This document shows positions 53,800-63,696 of a stretch of 64,000 nucleotides of DNA, piece after piece. A program made the position numbers and the translations under genes. Position 1 is the first letter of the stretch; every line of letters starts with the position of its first letter. The stretch is from an uncultured Thiothrix sp. (GTDB taxonomy: Bacteria > Pseudomonadota > Gammaproteobacteria > Thiotrichales > Thiotrichaceae), in NCBI RefSeq assembly GCF_937873765.1, contig NZ_CALMZC010000055.1, forward strand, positions 44,544 through 108,543. The letters are read 5' to 3'. The notes below the pieces were generated by a model, which was not told the origin of the DNA, did no database searches, and was given only the letters and a program-made list of their open reading frames with translations.

Positions 53800-53914
53800 A
53801 AATATTCTCGCTTATAATGGTGCTGTCAGTGATATGAACACCAACAGATAGTCTAGAGTATCAAAGATACTTAGGCTTGCGAAGCTAAAAAACATACTGA
53901 GCTAGACTCTTAAT

Positions 53915-54553
53915 CTAAGGGGATAGACGCTCAATTTGCCAGCTATTTTGCTCAGTAAGCCGGTATTCAAAACGATCATGAAGTCGATTCGGACGACCTT
54001 GCCAAAACTCCACCGTGTCTGGAATGATGCGAAAGCCACCCCAAAAATCAGGCAATGGAATCTCGCCATGGCTGAATTTTAGCTTCATTTCTTCGAGCTT
54101 GGCTTCTAGCAATTTACGTGAACTAATAATGGAGCTTTGCGCTGAAACCCAAGCGCCTAGCTGACTGCCACGTGGGCGGCTAGTAAAGTACTTTAGCGAT
54201 TCAAGCGTAGACACTTTTTCAACCCGACCCGTGATTTCAACTTGACGCTCTAATTCTTTCCAAAAAAATAGTGCCGCCACTTGTGGGTTTTCGGTGATTT
54301 GTTGCGCTTTCTGACTATGGTAATTGGTATAAAATACAAAACCTTGCTCATCAAAGGCCTTCAATAAGACGGTGCGTAAACTGGGTTTGCCTTGAGCTGT
54401 CGAGGTGGCAATCTGCATGGCATTGACCTCAGTGATATGTGCTTGATTGGCTTGTTGAAACCAAGTTTCAAATTGTGAAAAAGGATTAGCTGCTAGATTA
54501 GCCTTGTTGAGTCCTGCTTGCGTGTATTCGCGTCGTAAAGCTCCGATATCCAT
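53915..54553 (-). CDS. pdxH: Pyridoxamine 5'-phosphate oxidase
   Basis: PdxH oxidises pyridoxine- or pyridoxamine-5'-phosphate to pyridoxal phosphate with FMN. The 212-residue protein shows [59 protein letters not shown] and [24 protein letters not shown]. It stands alone on the minus strand, 115 bases upstream of the lipoprotein operon start. Confidence 0.97.
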   Translation of the reverse strand: MDIGALRREYTQAGLNKANLAANPFSQFETWFQQANQAHITEVNAMQIATSTAQGKPSLRTVLLKAFDEQGFVFYTNYHSQKAQQITENPQVAALFFWKELERQVEITGRVEKVSTLESLKYFTSRPRGSQLGAWVSAQSSIISSRKLLEAKLEEMKLKFSHGEIPLPDFWGGFRIIPDTVEFWQGRPNRLHDRFEYRLTEQNSWQIERLSP

Positions 54554-54615
54554 GCTGAGTCCCTTAGCGCTTAAAGTCAGGCTTTATTATAGCGCTTAGA
54601 ACACATAAATAAAAA

Positions 54616-54636
54616 AGCCAGACACGAGGTCTGGCT
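54616..54636 (-). terminator. Rho-independent terminator (first of three hairpins)
   Basis: A perfect 8-bp stem AGCCAGAC / GTCTGGCT has a 5-base loop, flanked by A-runs on both sides, so the minus-strand transcript ends in TTTTTT. It would stop transcription from the small lipoprotein gene before pdxH. Confidence 0.8.
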
Positions 54637-54642
54637 AAAAAA

Positions 54643-54671
54643 GCGCAAAGGAAGGGCTAGAACCTTTGCGC
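54643..54671 (-). terminator. Rho-independent terminator (second of three hairpins)
   Basis: A perfect 9-bp stem GCGCAAAGG / CCTTTGCGC has an 11-base loop, followed on the minus strand by TTTTTT. It lies directly ahead of the first hairpin in transcription order. Confidence 0.8.
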
Positions 54672-54677
54672 CAATAG

Positions 54678-54694
54678 GAGTCCAGGCTGGACTC
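54678..54694. repeat. Third inverted repeat next to the two terminators
   Basis: GAGTCCAG-G-CTGGACTC is a perfect 8+1+8 palindrome, 26 bases beyond the lipoprotein stop. As RNA it would be a short-loop hairpin with no T-tract; as DNA it could be a dimer binding site. Confidence 0.5.
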
Positions 54695-54719
54695 TAGGGG
54701 CTAACAACACGAGTAAACT

Positions 54720-55058
54720 TTATAAACCATAAAAATCAGCAATATACTGTTGTTCTTGCATTGGTACGACTAAGGACGCAGATAGGGGTTGAGGGCTGCT
54801 ATTGCGTGCTATGGCATACGCTTGTGGCACTGAGCGCTGAGGAGCTACTTGCATCCCCGGAACAGCAACCGTTCTAAAAAAATTTGGCACGATGCCATCT
54901 TCTGGGCCGGGTAGGCTTATATGATAGGCTGCGTAAGCTTGTCGCTCCCAGGTTTGGTAAACGGGACTGCTTTGAATGCTGGAACAGCCTACTAATAGCT
55001 GGCTAGCCAACACTAGCAACATCAGCCGTTTTGACGGTCTTATTCTTATTGCTTTCAT
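54720..55058 (-). CDS. Small lipoprotein, unknown function
   Basis: The 112-residue product starts at the ATG at 55058 (MKAIRIRPSKRLMLL), since that gives a normal lipoprotein signal: basic start, hydrophobic core and lipobox LLVGC near C24. The frame is open 21 codons further upstream. The mature part is short, with no recognisable domain, and rich in Pro, Ser, Gln and Ala. It stands alone between queG and pdxH and is followed by three hairpins. Confidence 0.65.
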   Translation of the reverse strand: MKAIRIRPSKRLMLLVLASQLLVGCSSIQSSPVYQTWERQAYAAYHISLPGPEDGIVPNFFRTVAVPGMQVAPQRSVPQAYAIARNSSPQPLSASLVVPMQEQQYIADFYGL

Positions 55059-55198
55059 GATGTTTTGGGTCTGTTTGGGTTTGTATAAGCTTATGGTGGC
55101 AGAGAATTTTTCTTTATGCATCCATCATTTGGATGAATGGATGGTTCTTTGGATAATTGGCTTTAATTAAGAGATTAAGGGAAGTTTCATTTCAAAAT

Positions 55199-56278
55199 TT
55201 AAGTTTTTGCATATTGATCCAAAGCCCATTCAATATGTTCCCGCACTAAAAAGCTAATAGGCTGTTCTAGTTTGGCTAGTAAAGCTTGTTGAGTGCGAAG
55301 CTGCCTAGGAGCGTTACCTAGAGCTACTGCCAGATTGCGTAGCCAGCGCTCATAGCCTATCCGACGGATGGGGCTGCCGGCCATTTTTTCTAAAAACTCT
55401 GCCTCATCCCAAACAAATAATTCAATTAAATAGGCATTATCTAATTGGTGACGGATTTTAAAATCAGTCTCCTGACTGATAGTGGCAAAACGATTCCACG
55501 GGCAAATTAATTGGCAATCATCACAGCCATAAATACGATTACCCATTAGGGAGCGAAACTCTAGCGGAATTGGACCTGCATATTCAATTGTCAAATAGGA
55601 AAGACAGCGATTAGCATCTAATACGTAAGGCTGAATAATCGCTTGGGTAGGGCAAATACTCATGCATGCACTACAAGACCCACAGTGCTCAGCCACCTCA
55701 CCCGTTTCTATTAAAGGTAAATCAGTATAAATCTCACCAAGAAAAAAGTAAGAACCACTGCTACGATTAAGCAAATTTGTATGTTTACCTAACCAACCTA
55801 ACCCTGCTTTTATTGCAATAGGTTTTTCTAATACAGGTGCGCTATCCACAAACACTCGATAATGCAAACTACCTACTTCAGTTTCTAAGCGTTGAGCCAG
55901 TTTTTCTAAGCGTTGGCGCAAGACTTTATGATAGTCGCGTCCTAAGGCATAACGCGAAATATAGGCCAGTTCAGGATGATTCAAGACCAACTCCGCAGGT
56001 GCACTGGCTTCTGGCCAATAATTCATCCGCACACTAATAATAGATAAAGTCCCTTCGACTAGTTCTTCAGGGCGACTGCGTTTCGTACCATGCCGTTGCA
56101 TCCAATCCATGTCACCGTGATACCCTTGCTCTAGCCAAGTCCAAAGTTTTTGTTCGGCACTCGACAAATCAATCGAACTAATCCCTAGTGCATCAAAACC
56201 GAGTTCTGCTCCCCATACAGATAATTTAGCGCTAATATCAGCGCTTAAGGCAGCTTTTTTAGGATCATCTACAGGCAT
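55199..56278 (-). CDS. queG: Epoxyqueuosine reductase
   Basis: QueG reduces epoxyqueuosine to queuosine in tRNA, using a cobalamin cofactor and two 4Fe-4S clusters. The 359-residue protein shows FDALGISSIDL, GYHGDMDWM, YARYALGRDYH-like YISRYALGRDYHKVL, and cluster motifs CGSCSACMSICPTQAI and CDDCQLICPWNRF. The ATG at 56278 is chosen over the upstream TTG. Its start codon overlaps that of the divergent nnr gene by two bases, so each promoter must lie in the other coding region. Confidence 0.94.
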   Translation of the reverse strand: MPVDDPKKAALSADISAKLSVWGAELGFDALGISSIDLSSAEQKLWTWLEQGYHGDMDWMQRHGTKRSRPEELVEGTLSIISVRMNYWPEASAPAELVLNHPELAYISRYALGRDYHKVLRQRLEKLAQRLETEVGSLHYRVFVDSAPVLEKPIAIKAGLGWLGKHTNLLNRSSGSYFFLGEIYTDLPLIETGEVAEHCGSCSACMSICPTQAIIQPYVLDANRCLSYLTIEYAGPIPLEFRSLMGNRIYGCDDCQLICPWNRFATISQETDFKIRHQLDNAYLIELFVWDEAEFLEKMAGSPIRRIGYERWLRNLAVALGNAPRQLRTQQALLAKLEQPISFLVREHIEWALDQYAKT

Positions 56279-57758
56279 GTTGCTTAGCAGTTTTTCTGAC
56301 AAACTCCCAGTTTACACCATTGAGCAAGTACGTGAGTTAGATCGTATTGCCATTCAAGAACAGGGTATTCCGGGTTATGAACTCATGCAGCGTGCTGCGA
56401 ATGCTTTATTTGCAGCCATTATGGAGCATTACCCGCAAGCCCACTCAGTTTGCATTGTTTGTGGAGCTGGTAATAATGCAGGGGATGGCTATGTGCTAGC
56501 TCGTTTGGCACGAGAAGCTGGTTGGATGGTATTGGTATTAGCCGTGAGTACTCCGAATCAGCTACAGAGCGACGCTCACACAGCCTATCAAGATTATTTA
56601 GTGGCTGGTGGTCAAGTTGAGGCCTTCACTGGTGAATTGCCATGTGCCGATTTATTGGTCGATGCTCTATTCGGCACTGGTCTAACGCGTCCCTTACAAG
56701 CGGAGTTTGCGATAGCAGTTGAAGCCATGAATGCTTATCCCAAGCCGGTTATTGCAGTCGATATACCTTCTGGCTTAAACGGTAATACTGGGCAGCCTCT
56801 TGGTGTAGCGGTGAAGGCTGCTCTGACGGTCACTTTCATTGGTCTAAAGCAAGGTTTATTAACCGGTCAAGCACGTGATTATGTAGGCGATTTAGTACTG
56901 GCTGATTTAGCTTTGCCATCTACGGTTCTGCAACAAGTCCCTGCGCACACGTCTACGCTTTCCACTCGTTTATTAACTCAACGGCTACCTAAGCGGGCAC
57001 GGTGTGCGCACAAAGGTAAGTTTGGGCATGTCTTACTCATTGGTGGACAAGCAGGCATGGCGGGGGCAATTCGCTTAGCAGGTGAGGCGGCTTTACGCAC
57101 GGGCAGTGGTTTAGTGACCTTAGGTACTGACCCCACCCATGCCGCATGGTTGAACCTCACTCGCCCTGAGTTAATGGTTGCTGCTTTACAACCAAGTGAC
57201 CTCGATGAACTCTTAATGGGAAAAACAGTGGTAGGCTTAGGACCAGGCTTAGGGAAAACCGCTTTAGCTCAAGTTATTTGGGCGAATACACTAAAAACCG
57301 ATGTACCCTTAGTCTTAGATGCCGATGCTTTAAATCTGTTAGCACAAGCGCCACAGTTGCGTTCCAACTGGATTCTAACTCCACACCCTGCTGAGGCAGC
57401 ACGCTTATTAGGTTGTAGTACCCAAGAAATTGAACAAGATCGTTTCACTGCTATTCACGCATTGCAGCAAAAATACGGTGGCGTGATTGTGCTCAAAGGA
57501 GCGGGGAGTTTGATTGCTAATGAACAGCAAGTCGCGATCTGTTTAGCAGGTAATCCGGGGATGTCAACGGCAGGTATGGGTGATGTATTGACAGGGATTA
57601 TTACCAGCTTGGTCGGCCAAGGTTTAAATTTATGGGAAGCTGCTTGTGTTGGCGTGTTACTACATGCCTTGGCTGGGGATGAAGCGGCTAAGCAAGGTGA
57701 GCGTGGTATGCTAGCCAGCGATCTAATCAATAGCTTACGTAGTTGGGTTAACCCATGA
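56277..57758 (+). CDS. nnr: Bifunctional NAD(P)H-hydrate epimerase/dehydratase
   Basis: The 493-residue protein repairs hydrated NAD(P)H. The N-terminal YjeF epimerase domain (about residues 1-210) has YELMQRAANA, CGAGNNAGDGYVLARLA and IDIPSGLNGNTG. The C-terminal ADP-dependent dehydratase, ribokinase-like (about 225-490), has GKFGHVLLIGGQAGMAGAIRLAGEAALRTGSGLV and LAGNPGMSTAGMGDVLTGI. The ATG at 56277 is adjacent to the queG start. The stop overlaps the tsaE start (ATGA). Confidence 0.95.
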   Translation: MLLSSFSDKLPVYTIEQVRELDRIAIQEQGIPGYELMQRAANALFAAIMEHYPQAHSVCIVCGAGNNAGDGYVLARLAREAGWMVLVLAVSTPNQLQSDAHTAYQDYLVAGGQVEAFTGELPCADLLVDALFGTGLTRPLQAEFAIAVEAMNAYPKPVIAVDIPSGLNGNTGQPLGVAVKAALTVTFIGLKQGLLTGQARDYVGDLVLADLALPSTVLQQVPAHTSTLSTRLLTQRLPKRARCAHKGKFGHVLLIGGQAGMAGAIRLAGEAALRTGSGLVTLGTDPTHAAWLNLTRPELMVAALQPSDLDELLMGKTVVGLGPGLGKTALAQVIWANTLKTDVPLVLDADALNLLAQAPQLRSNWILTPHPAEAARLLGCSTQEIEQDRFTAIHALQQKYGGVIVLKGAGSLIANEQQVAICLAGNPGMSTAGMGDVLTGIITSLVGQGLNLWEAACVGVLLHALAGDEAAKQGERGMLASDLINSLRSWVNP

Positions 57759-58177
57759 ATCACTCAGAAATTTATCTCGCAGATGAAGCTGCTACCCTTG
57801 CTTTAGGTGCTAACATTGCGCAGCAATTCCCCTCAAGTGGCATTATTAAATTGCAAGGTGACTTAGGAGCTGGAAAAACCACTTTAGTTCGTGGCTTATT
57901 AAGGGAACTTGGCTATCAAGGGACAGTCAAAAGCCCTACTTATACCTTGGTCGAGCCGTATGATCTAATCAATCGAACTATCTATCACTTTGATTTATAT
58001 AGGCTAGCTGATCCAGAAGAGTTAGAATATATGGGTATTCGGGATTATTTAGATCAAGATGCACTTTGTATCCTTGAATGGCCAGACAAGGGTGGGGCTT
58101 ATATTCCAAAGGCTGATTTACAAATTACTCTTCAACAGCATTTAGCGGGAAGAACTGCTTATTTAGAATACACTTAA
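57755..58177 (+). CDS. tsaE: tRNA threonylcarbamoyladenosine synthesis ATPase
   Basis: TsaE is the small ATPase that works with TsaD and TsaB to make t6A in tRNA. The 140-residue protein has Walker A GDLGAGKTTLVRGLL near residues 35-50, TVKSPTYTLVEPY and a Walker B-type ILEWPDK. It overlaps nnr by four bases, a common pairing; amiC follows after a spacer with a hairpin (58201-58222). Confidence 0.96.
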   Translation: MNHSEIYLADEAATLALGANIAQQFPSSGIIKLQGDLGAGKTTLVRGLLRELGYQGTVKSPTYTLVEPYDLINRTIYHFDLYRLADPEELEYMGIRDYLDQDALCILEWPDKGGAYIPKADLQITLQQHLAGRTAYLEYT

Positions 58178-58200
58178 TTCAATAATTTCAATTACTTAAA

Positions 58201-58222
58201 AAGTATTCATAAAAAAATACTT
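58201..58222 (+). terminator. Weak A/T-rich hairpin after tsaE
   Basis: AAGTATT / AATACTT form a 7-bp stem with an 8-base loop, 24 bases after tsaE. It is A/T-rich and has no T-tract, so termination is uncertain; nnr-tsaE and the amidase may still be joined. Confidence 0.3.
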
Positions 58223-58329
58223 GAAAAAATTTCGTTGCAAGTTAGTATGTGAGCATACCGTAATCTTTGCTCTGCGACGAATTGTCTATTCCTCAGTGAT
58301 CATTCGAAGGCTGGCTGGGTCTAAAAATC

Positions 58330-59613
58330 ATGCAAAACCAATATCTGACACGTCGAAATTTTCTTTTAAAGCTTGCCGTTGCCTCGGGCATACTGAGTAG
58401 TGGCTTGGTGACCGGTCAATTATGGGCAGCCCCACGTGGTAGATTAGTGGGAGCAAAATTATCGGGTAATGCCAACGCATTAAATGTCTCCTTGCTCTTG
58501 AGTGCTCCGGTCAAATATAAAATCTTTACCCTAAGCGACCCGGAGCGGGTTGTTATTGACCTCTATCAAACTGATTTAGATGGAAATCTCAAGCAAGGTC
58601 GCCACGATCGTCCACCTTTACAAGCCATTCGCTATGCAGTGCGCGATGATGGCAAGTTACGGGTTGTATTAGACATGGCTAATTCTGTGACATTCGATGC
58701 GCAGATGAGCAAGTCTGGTGGCGATAATATTTTAACTCTAAGTATGACGAATAAGGCGGGCAGTACTAACTCACGTCGCCGTCGTCAAGCAGAGAAAGCG
58801 AGTAGCCAAGAAGCAGTGCCTGAAGATGAAGATCCCGCTCCCTCCAGCCGCGCCAGTTTCGTGGTAGCGATCGATCCGGGACATGGTGGGCATGACCCCG
58901 GTGCGATTGGTCGTGGCGGTACTCAAGAAAAGGATGTGGTTTTAGCTATTGCAAAGAAACTTAAAGCTCGCATCAATGGTGCACCCGGCATGCGTGCCGT
59001 TTTGACGCGTAGTGATGATCGCTACGTAGATTTGCGTGAGCGCACGGAAATTGCTCGGCGCAACAATGCTGATTTGTTTATCTCAATCCATGCTGACGCG
59101 AATAATCGGGCGAATTTACATGGTTCCTCCGTGTATATTCTCTCAGAACATGGAGCTTCAAGTGAAGCCGCGCGCTTATTAGCTGATAGTGAAAACTCCT
59201 ATGAATTACGTTTAGGTAATGTACGTTTAGCTGGGAATAGCGACAAAATTGCGTCGATTCTGTTAGACCTAAGCCAAAACGCTACCATGGATCGGAGCTT
59301 GTCTTTAGCAAAGCGTACCCTGCGAGAATTATCCTCTGTGAGCAATCCGCTGCGTCCACAAGTAGAGAGTGCGAGTTTTGTGGTCTTGAAAGCGCCTGAT
59401 ATTCCTTCCATGTTGGTGGAAACAGCATTTATTAGTAATCCGGCTGAAGAGCAGCGTCTGCGCAATGTAGATTATCAGCATCAATTAGCGGATGCGATTT
59501 TTAAAGGGGTACGTAGTTATCAGCGTGTTTATCATCCGACTAGTCGCCGTAGTAGCTATTCTGCTGATGCCGACACCGCAGATTATGCACAAGTGGATGA
59601 CTCCTTAGGTTAA
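58330..59613 (+). CDS. amiC: N-acetylmuramoyl-L-alanine amidase (AmiB/AmiC type), Tat-exported
   Basis: This amidase cleaves peptidoglycan stem peptides at division. The 427-residue protein has a Tat-type signal with twin arginine TRRNFLLK at residues 7-14 and a hydrophobic core, cleaved near LWAA. An AMIN domain (about 35-140) targets the septum. After a charged linker comes the Amidase_3 zinc domain with IDPGHGGHDPGAIG, DLFISIHADA and LVETAFISNPAEE. It lies downstream of tsaE, the same order as in E. coli (tsaE-amiB). Confidence 0.94.
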   Translation: MQNQYLTRRNFLLKLAVASGILSSGLVTGQLWAAPRGRLVGAKLSGNANALNVSLLLSAPVKYKIFTLSDPERVVIDLYQTDLDGNLKQGRHDRPPLQAIRYAVRDDGKLRVVLDMANSVTFDAQMSKSGGDNILTLSMTNKAGSTNSRRRRQAEKASSQEAVPEDEDPAPSSRASFVVAIDPGHGGHDPGAIGRGGTQEKDVVLAIAKKLKARINGAPGMRAVLTRSDDRYVDLRERTEIARRNNADLFISIHADANNRANLHGSSVYILSEHGASSEAARLLADSENSYELRLGNVRLAGNSDKIASILLDLSQNATMDRSLSLAKRTLRELSSVSNPLRPQVESASFVVLKAPDIPSMLVETAFISNPAEEQRLRNVDYQHQLADAIFKGVRSYQRVYHPTSRRSSYSADADTADYAQVDDSLG

Positions 59614-59614
59614 T

Positions 59615-60769
59615 TCACAGCTTAAGGTGTTTGGCTACAAAATCTTCTCGATAAGGCAGATGTGCATAAACACTCTGCATATAATCCGCTACCGAGCGCT
59701 GTTCATATAAGGTATGTTGGCGCACGGCTTGCTGAAACGCTGGGCTGGCAAGCCAATGACTGGAGCGCGTTAAAGTGGGAATAAAGCCGCGCGGTACTTT
59801 ATGCTCGCCTTGTGCGCCCGGCTCAAATACCTGCAGCTTGTGCTGAATGCAATATTCAATTCCTTGATAGTAACAGGCCTCAAAATGCAGACTATCGAAA
59901 TATTCCGTGCAGCCCCAATGCCTGCCATACAGCCGCGTAGCACTACGAAACATTAATGAACCAGCAATACATTCTCCATTTTTATCGGCCATCACTAGAA
60001 TGACTTGATCAGGTAAGTTAGCAGCCACTTCTTTGAAAAAGCCTTCATTTAAAGTTGGAATGCCCCATTTACTTTCAAAGGTATGCTGATAAAAGAAAGC
60101 GAAGCGCTCCCAATCAGTGGCTGTTGCTGTATACCCATCCAAAATCCGTAGCTCGACCCCAGCCTCCTGCACTTTACGGCGCTCTTGCTTAACATTTTTG
60201 CGCTTTTTCGAGCTGAAGGTATCAAGAAAAGCATCAAAACTCTGATAGCCGAAATTCCGCCAATGAAATTGGCAATCATGGCGGGTAAAGAGCTGCTGTT
60301 GGCTAAGCCAATCTTGTTCTTCCGCTAAAGGAAAGAGCCAATGCAACCCGCTCGCTTCCAAAGTTTCAGCAAGCTGCAAAGCGCTGGCTAACAAGATGGG
60401 ATAAATTTCAGCCTCTTGCCCTGATTTTGCTAATAAACGTTGCCCACTCGCCGGTGTATAAGGAATCGCCGACACTAATTTAGGGTAATAGCGGAGTTGG
60501 TGACGCTTATAAGCTTCTGCCCAAGCATGATCAAACACAAACTCCCCATAGGAGTTGTATTTTTCATACAAAGGCATTGCACCGATTAATTTATCGCCTT
60601 CATAGACCGCAATATGCCGTGGTAGCCAACCGAATTGGCTACTCACACAGCTATGATGTTCCAAAGCAGCTAAAAACTCATGGCGTACAAAGGGATTATT
60701 ATCCTGCACTAAAGCGTTCCATGCGCTGCGTGAAACTTGATCTAAATTAGAAATGATTTGAATATGCAT
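59615..60769 (-). CDS. COG3146 GNAT/FemAB-like protein
   Basis: The 384-residue cytoplasmic protein belongs to a family annotated as peptidoglycan-related N-acyltransferases. Blocks are NPFVRHEFLAALE, GAMPLYEKYNSYGEFVFDHAWAEAY, YYPKLVSAIPYTPASGQRLL, FSSKKRKNVKQERRKV and GAQGEHKVPRGFIP near the C-terminus. The acyl donor and acceptor are not known to me. It ends one base from the convergent amidase gene. Confidence 0.88.
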   Translation of the reverse strand: MHIQIISNLDQVSRSAWNALVQDNNPFVRHEFLAALEHHSCVSSQFGWLPRHIAVYEGDKLIGAMPLYEKYNSYGEFVFDHAWAEAYKRHQLRYYPKLVSAIPYTPASGQRLLAKSGQEAEIYPILLASALQLAETLEASGLHWLFPLAEEQDWLSQQQLFTRHDCQFHWRNFGYQSFDAFLDTFSSKKRKNVKQERRKVQEAGVELRILDGYTATATDWERFAFFYQHTFESKWGIPTLNEGFFKEVAANLPDQVILVMADKNGECIAGSLMFRSATRLYGRHWGCTEYFDSLHFEACYYQGIEYCIQHKLQVFEPGAQGEHKVPRGFIPTLTRSSHWLASPAFQQAVRQHTLYEQRSVADYMQSVYAHLPYREDFVAKHLKL

Positions 60770-60866
60770 AGTGATATTGTGCCAATTGCTAGCACTACCG
60801 CCAATGTCTGCGGAAAAAGTAATACAATTAACCTTGAGCCGCTCTTAAAACGAGGAGAATAAATCA

Positions 60867-63665
60867 ATGCCCATTGCGCCTGCTCTCTTAGCCCGTTTTC
60901 CTACTGATTTACGCACTAAGGCTGAATTAGCCTTAAATGCTAGCCCTTATCTCCAAGAGCAATTAACTCGTTTTCCCGAATGGCTAGATGGACTACTGAG
61001 CAGCTATCCGTATCAACAAGGTGAATTGATCGACAAGATTGCTGCAGAGATAGCAGCCATCAAGGATGAACCAAGCTTATTAAAAGCAGTGCGGCAAATT
61101 CGCCATCGTGAAACCGTGCGCATTGCTTGGCGGGATTTAACTGCAGCGGCTGATTTGGTGGAAACCTTACAGACCACTTCTGATCTGGCTGATGCTTTAG
61201 TCGGTAGTGTCTTGGATTGGTGGCAGCAAGCGCTAGTGACTAAACACGGCCAGCCCTTAAACCGTGCTGGTGTACCGCAAAGTATGCTGGTTCTAGGCAT
61301 GGGTAAACTGGGCGGACGTGAACTGAATTTCTCCTCCGATATTGATTTGATTTTTGCCTTCCCTGAAGCAGGTGAAACCGATGGCCGACGTAGTTTAGAC
61401 AATCAGACCTTTTTCACCCGTGTTGGGCAAAAACTGATTAATACTTTGGGTCAAGTGACGGGGGATGGCTTTGCCTATCGGGTCGATATGCGTTTACGCC
61501 CCTTTGGTGAGGTGGGCGCTTTAGCTTTATCCTTCGATGCGATGGAGCATTATTACCAAACCCACGGGCGCGAGTGGGAGCGCTACGCGATGGTGAAAGC
61601 GCGGGCGATGGCAGGCAAGGTGCAAGACGGTCAAGAGCTGATGGAGCGCTTACGACCCTTTGTGTATCGCCGCTATTTAGATTACGGCTCAATTGAGCAA
61701 TTGCGCGAAATGAAGCTCATGATCAATCGGGAAGCCTTGCGCAAAGGCAAGCAACAAGATGTCAAACTCGGTCAAGGTGGGATTCGCGAAATTGAATTTA
61801 CGGCTCAAGTATTCCAATTGATGCGGGGTGGACGTGAGCGTACCTTACAAGAGCGCAATCTGTTAAAAACTTTAGCTATTTTAGAGCAGCAGACTTTATT
61901 AAGCATAGAAGATGCCCGTATTTTACGCGAGGCTTATTATTTCTTACGTCGCGCTGAAAATCGTGTACAAATGTGGAAAGATGAACAAGCACATGCTTTG
62001 CCGATTGAGCCTGAACAGCAGCAATTTATGGCAGCTTCTTTAGGATTTGCCGATTGGCCAAGCTTCATGCAAGTTTTAGATGTACATCGTGAACAAGTGA
62101 GCCTAATCTTTAAGCGTATTTTTGCAGTGGACGGGGAGGAAGATAAGCCGGACGAAGACCCAAATCAGGCATTGATGCAACTCTGGCAAGGAAATATGGA
62201 TGAAGATCATGCCTGTAAGCTGCTACTTACTTGGGGCTTAAAGCCTGAGGCTGAGTGCTGGCAACAGATTCAGACTTTGCGCGCGAGTCGCTTATATCAA
62301 TCATTGACTGAACTAGCCCGCACGCGTTTAGATCGCTTAATGCCTGAGCTTTTAGCCGTCTGCGCGACCCAGACTAATCCTGCTCAAGCGCTTACCCGTA
62401 GTTTACACGTGATTCATGCGATAGCGCGGCGTTCCGGCTATATTGTCATGCTCGTTGATCATCCGGGGGCTTTAGAGCAATTCGTGAAACTGGTGCATGC
62501 CAGTGTCTGGATTACCGCCCAACTCACTCAGCATCCAATTTTGCTTGATGCCCTGCTAGATACCCGTCAACTCTATCGCCCGCTCAATCGGCAGGAATTA
62601 GGTATCGCGCTTAAACAAGTTTTAGGTAATGTTGAGCCTGAAGATACTGGTTTAGTGCTGGAGCGCTTACGTCAGTTTAAGCAGGCTCAAGTCTTGCGGG
62701 TGGCGGCGGCGGACATTACTGGCAAATTACCTTTGATGATTGTCTCCGATCAGCTTACTTGGATTGCGGAAGCTATATTGGAAGAAACGACCCAGCATGT
62801 TTGGCAAACCATGACGGCTAAGTCAGGAATTCCGCAATATGTCCTGAATGGGGTAAAACAGGATGCGAGTATGGCTATTGTAGCTTACGGTAAATTAGGC
62901 GGCATTGAGCTGGGCTATGGCTCAGATTTAGATCTTGTGTTTTTGCATGATAGTTGTGGCGAACAGCAGTTTACGAACGGCGAGAAACCGCTCGAAAGCC
63001 CGGTCTTTTTTGCCCGATTAGCGCAGAAAATCATCAATGCACTGTCTACCTTTACCCATGATGGACGCTTATATGAAACCGATACCCGTTTACGTCCCAG
63101 TGGTGCTTCGGGTTTATTAGTGACTAGCGCTGAAGCTTTCCGCCAGTATCAATTAGAAAAAGCTTGGATTTGGGAGCATCAAGCCCTGTTGCGGGCGCGA
63201 ATGATCACGGGTAGCTCTAAGTTGCGTCAGCAATTTGCATCGATTCGCCATGAAATTCTCTGCCAGCCCCGCGATACTGAGCAGTTGCGGCAAGAAGTAG
63301 TGAATATGCGCCAGAAAATGTGGGATGCTTTAGGCAGTAAAGATCAGAAAGTCTTTAATGTGAAAAAAGATCTAGGTGGCATTACTGATATTGAGTTTAT
63401 TGTGCAATATCTGATTCTCGCACATGCGCATCAGCACCATGCCTTGGTCGAATGGAGCGATAATATTCGCCAATTAGATTCACTACGTAAGGCTAATATC
63501 CTAAGCGCACATGAAGTGAGCCGCTTGCAGGATATTTATCGTAGCCTGCGGAATCATACACATAAGCATGCATTACAAGAAGAGTCCGCCACTGTTAGTG
63601 CTGAATATTTCATTGAAGAACGTGACTATATCAAAGCAATCTGGCTGAAATACTTAGGGGGCTGA
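60867..63665 (+). CDS. glnE: Bifunctional glutamine synthetase adenylyltransferase/adenylyl-removing enzyme
   Basis: GlnE adenylylates and deadenylylates glutamine synthetase in response to PII. The 932-residue protein has two nucleotidyltransferase domains. The N-terminal one (adenylyl-removing) has LGMGKLGGRELNFSSDIDLIF and the C-terminal one (adenylylating) has AYGKLGGIELGYGSDLDLVF, each followed by a MRLRP/TRLRP motif and a helical GlnE-type region (GGIREIEFTAQ, GGITDIEFIVQ). A good AGGAG-type sequence precedes the ATG. Length is as in E. coli (about 946). Confidence 0.96.
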   Translation: MPIAPALLARFPTDLRTKAELALNASPYLQEQLTRFPEWLDGLLSSYPYQQGELIDKIAAEIAAIKDEPSLLKAVRQIRHRETVRIAWRDLTAAADLVETLQTTSDLADALVGSVLDWWQQALVTKHGQPLNRAGVPQSMLVLGMGKLGGRELNFSSDIDLIFAFPEAGETDGRRSLDNQTFFTRVGQKLINTLGQVTGDGFAYRVDMRLRPFGEVGALALSFDAMEHYYQTHGREWERYAMVKARAMAGKVQDGQELMERLRPFVYRRYLDYGSIEQLREMKLMINREALRKGKQQDVKLGQGGIREIEFTAQVFQLMRGGRERTLQERNLLKTLAILEQQTLLSIEDARILREAYYFLRRAENRVQMWKDEQAHALPIEPEQQQFMAASLGFADWPSFMQVLDVHREQVSLIFKRIFAVDGEEDKPDEDPNQALMQLWQGNMDEDHACKLLLTWGLKPEAECWQQIQTLRASRLYQSLTELARTRLDRLMPELLAVCATQTNPAQALTRSLHVIHAIARRSGYIVMLVDHPGALEQFVKLVHASVWITAQLTQHPILLDALLDTRQLYRPLNRQELGIALKQVLGNVEPEDTGLVLERLRQFKQAQVLRVAAADITGKLPLMIVSDQLTWIAEAILEETTQHVWQTMTAKSGIPQYVLNGVKQDASMAIVAYGKLGGIELGYGSDLDLVFLHDSCGEQQFTNGEKPLESPVFFARLAQKIINALSTFTHDGRLYETDTRLRPSGASGLLVTSAEAFRQYQLEKAWIWEHQALLRARMITGSSKLRQQFASIRHEILCQPRDTEQLRQEVVNMRQKMWDALGSKDQKVFNVKKDLGGITDIEFIVQYLILAHAHQHHALVEWSDNIRQLDSLRKANILSAHEVSRLQDIYRSLRNHTHKHALQEESATVSAEYFIEERDYIKAIWLKYLGG

Positions 63666-63696
63666 GATTATTTATGAGTAGTTGTGGGAGTGAGAT

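Noticed and set aside
61013..61402. Antisense ORF within glnE
   Set aside because: It is opposite a conserved domain and matches no known protein pattern.
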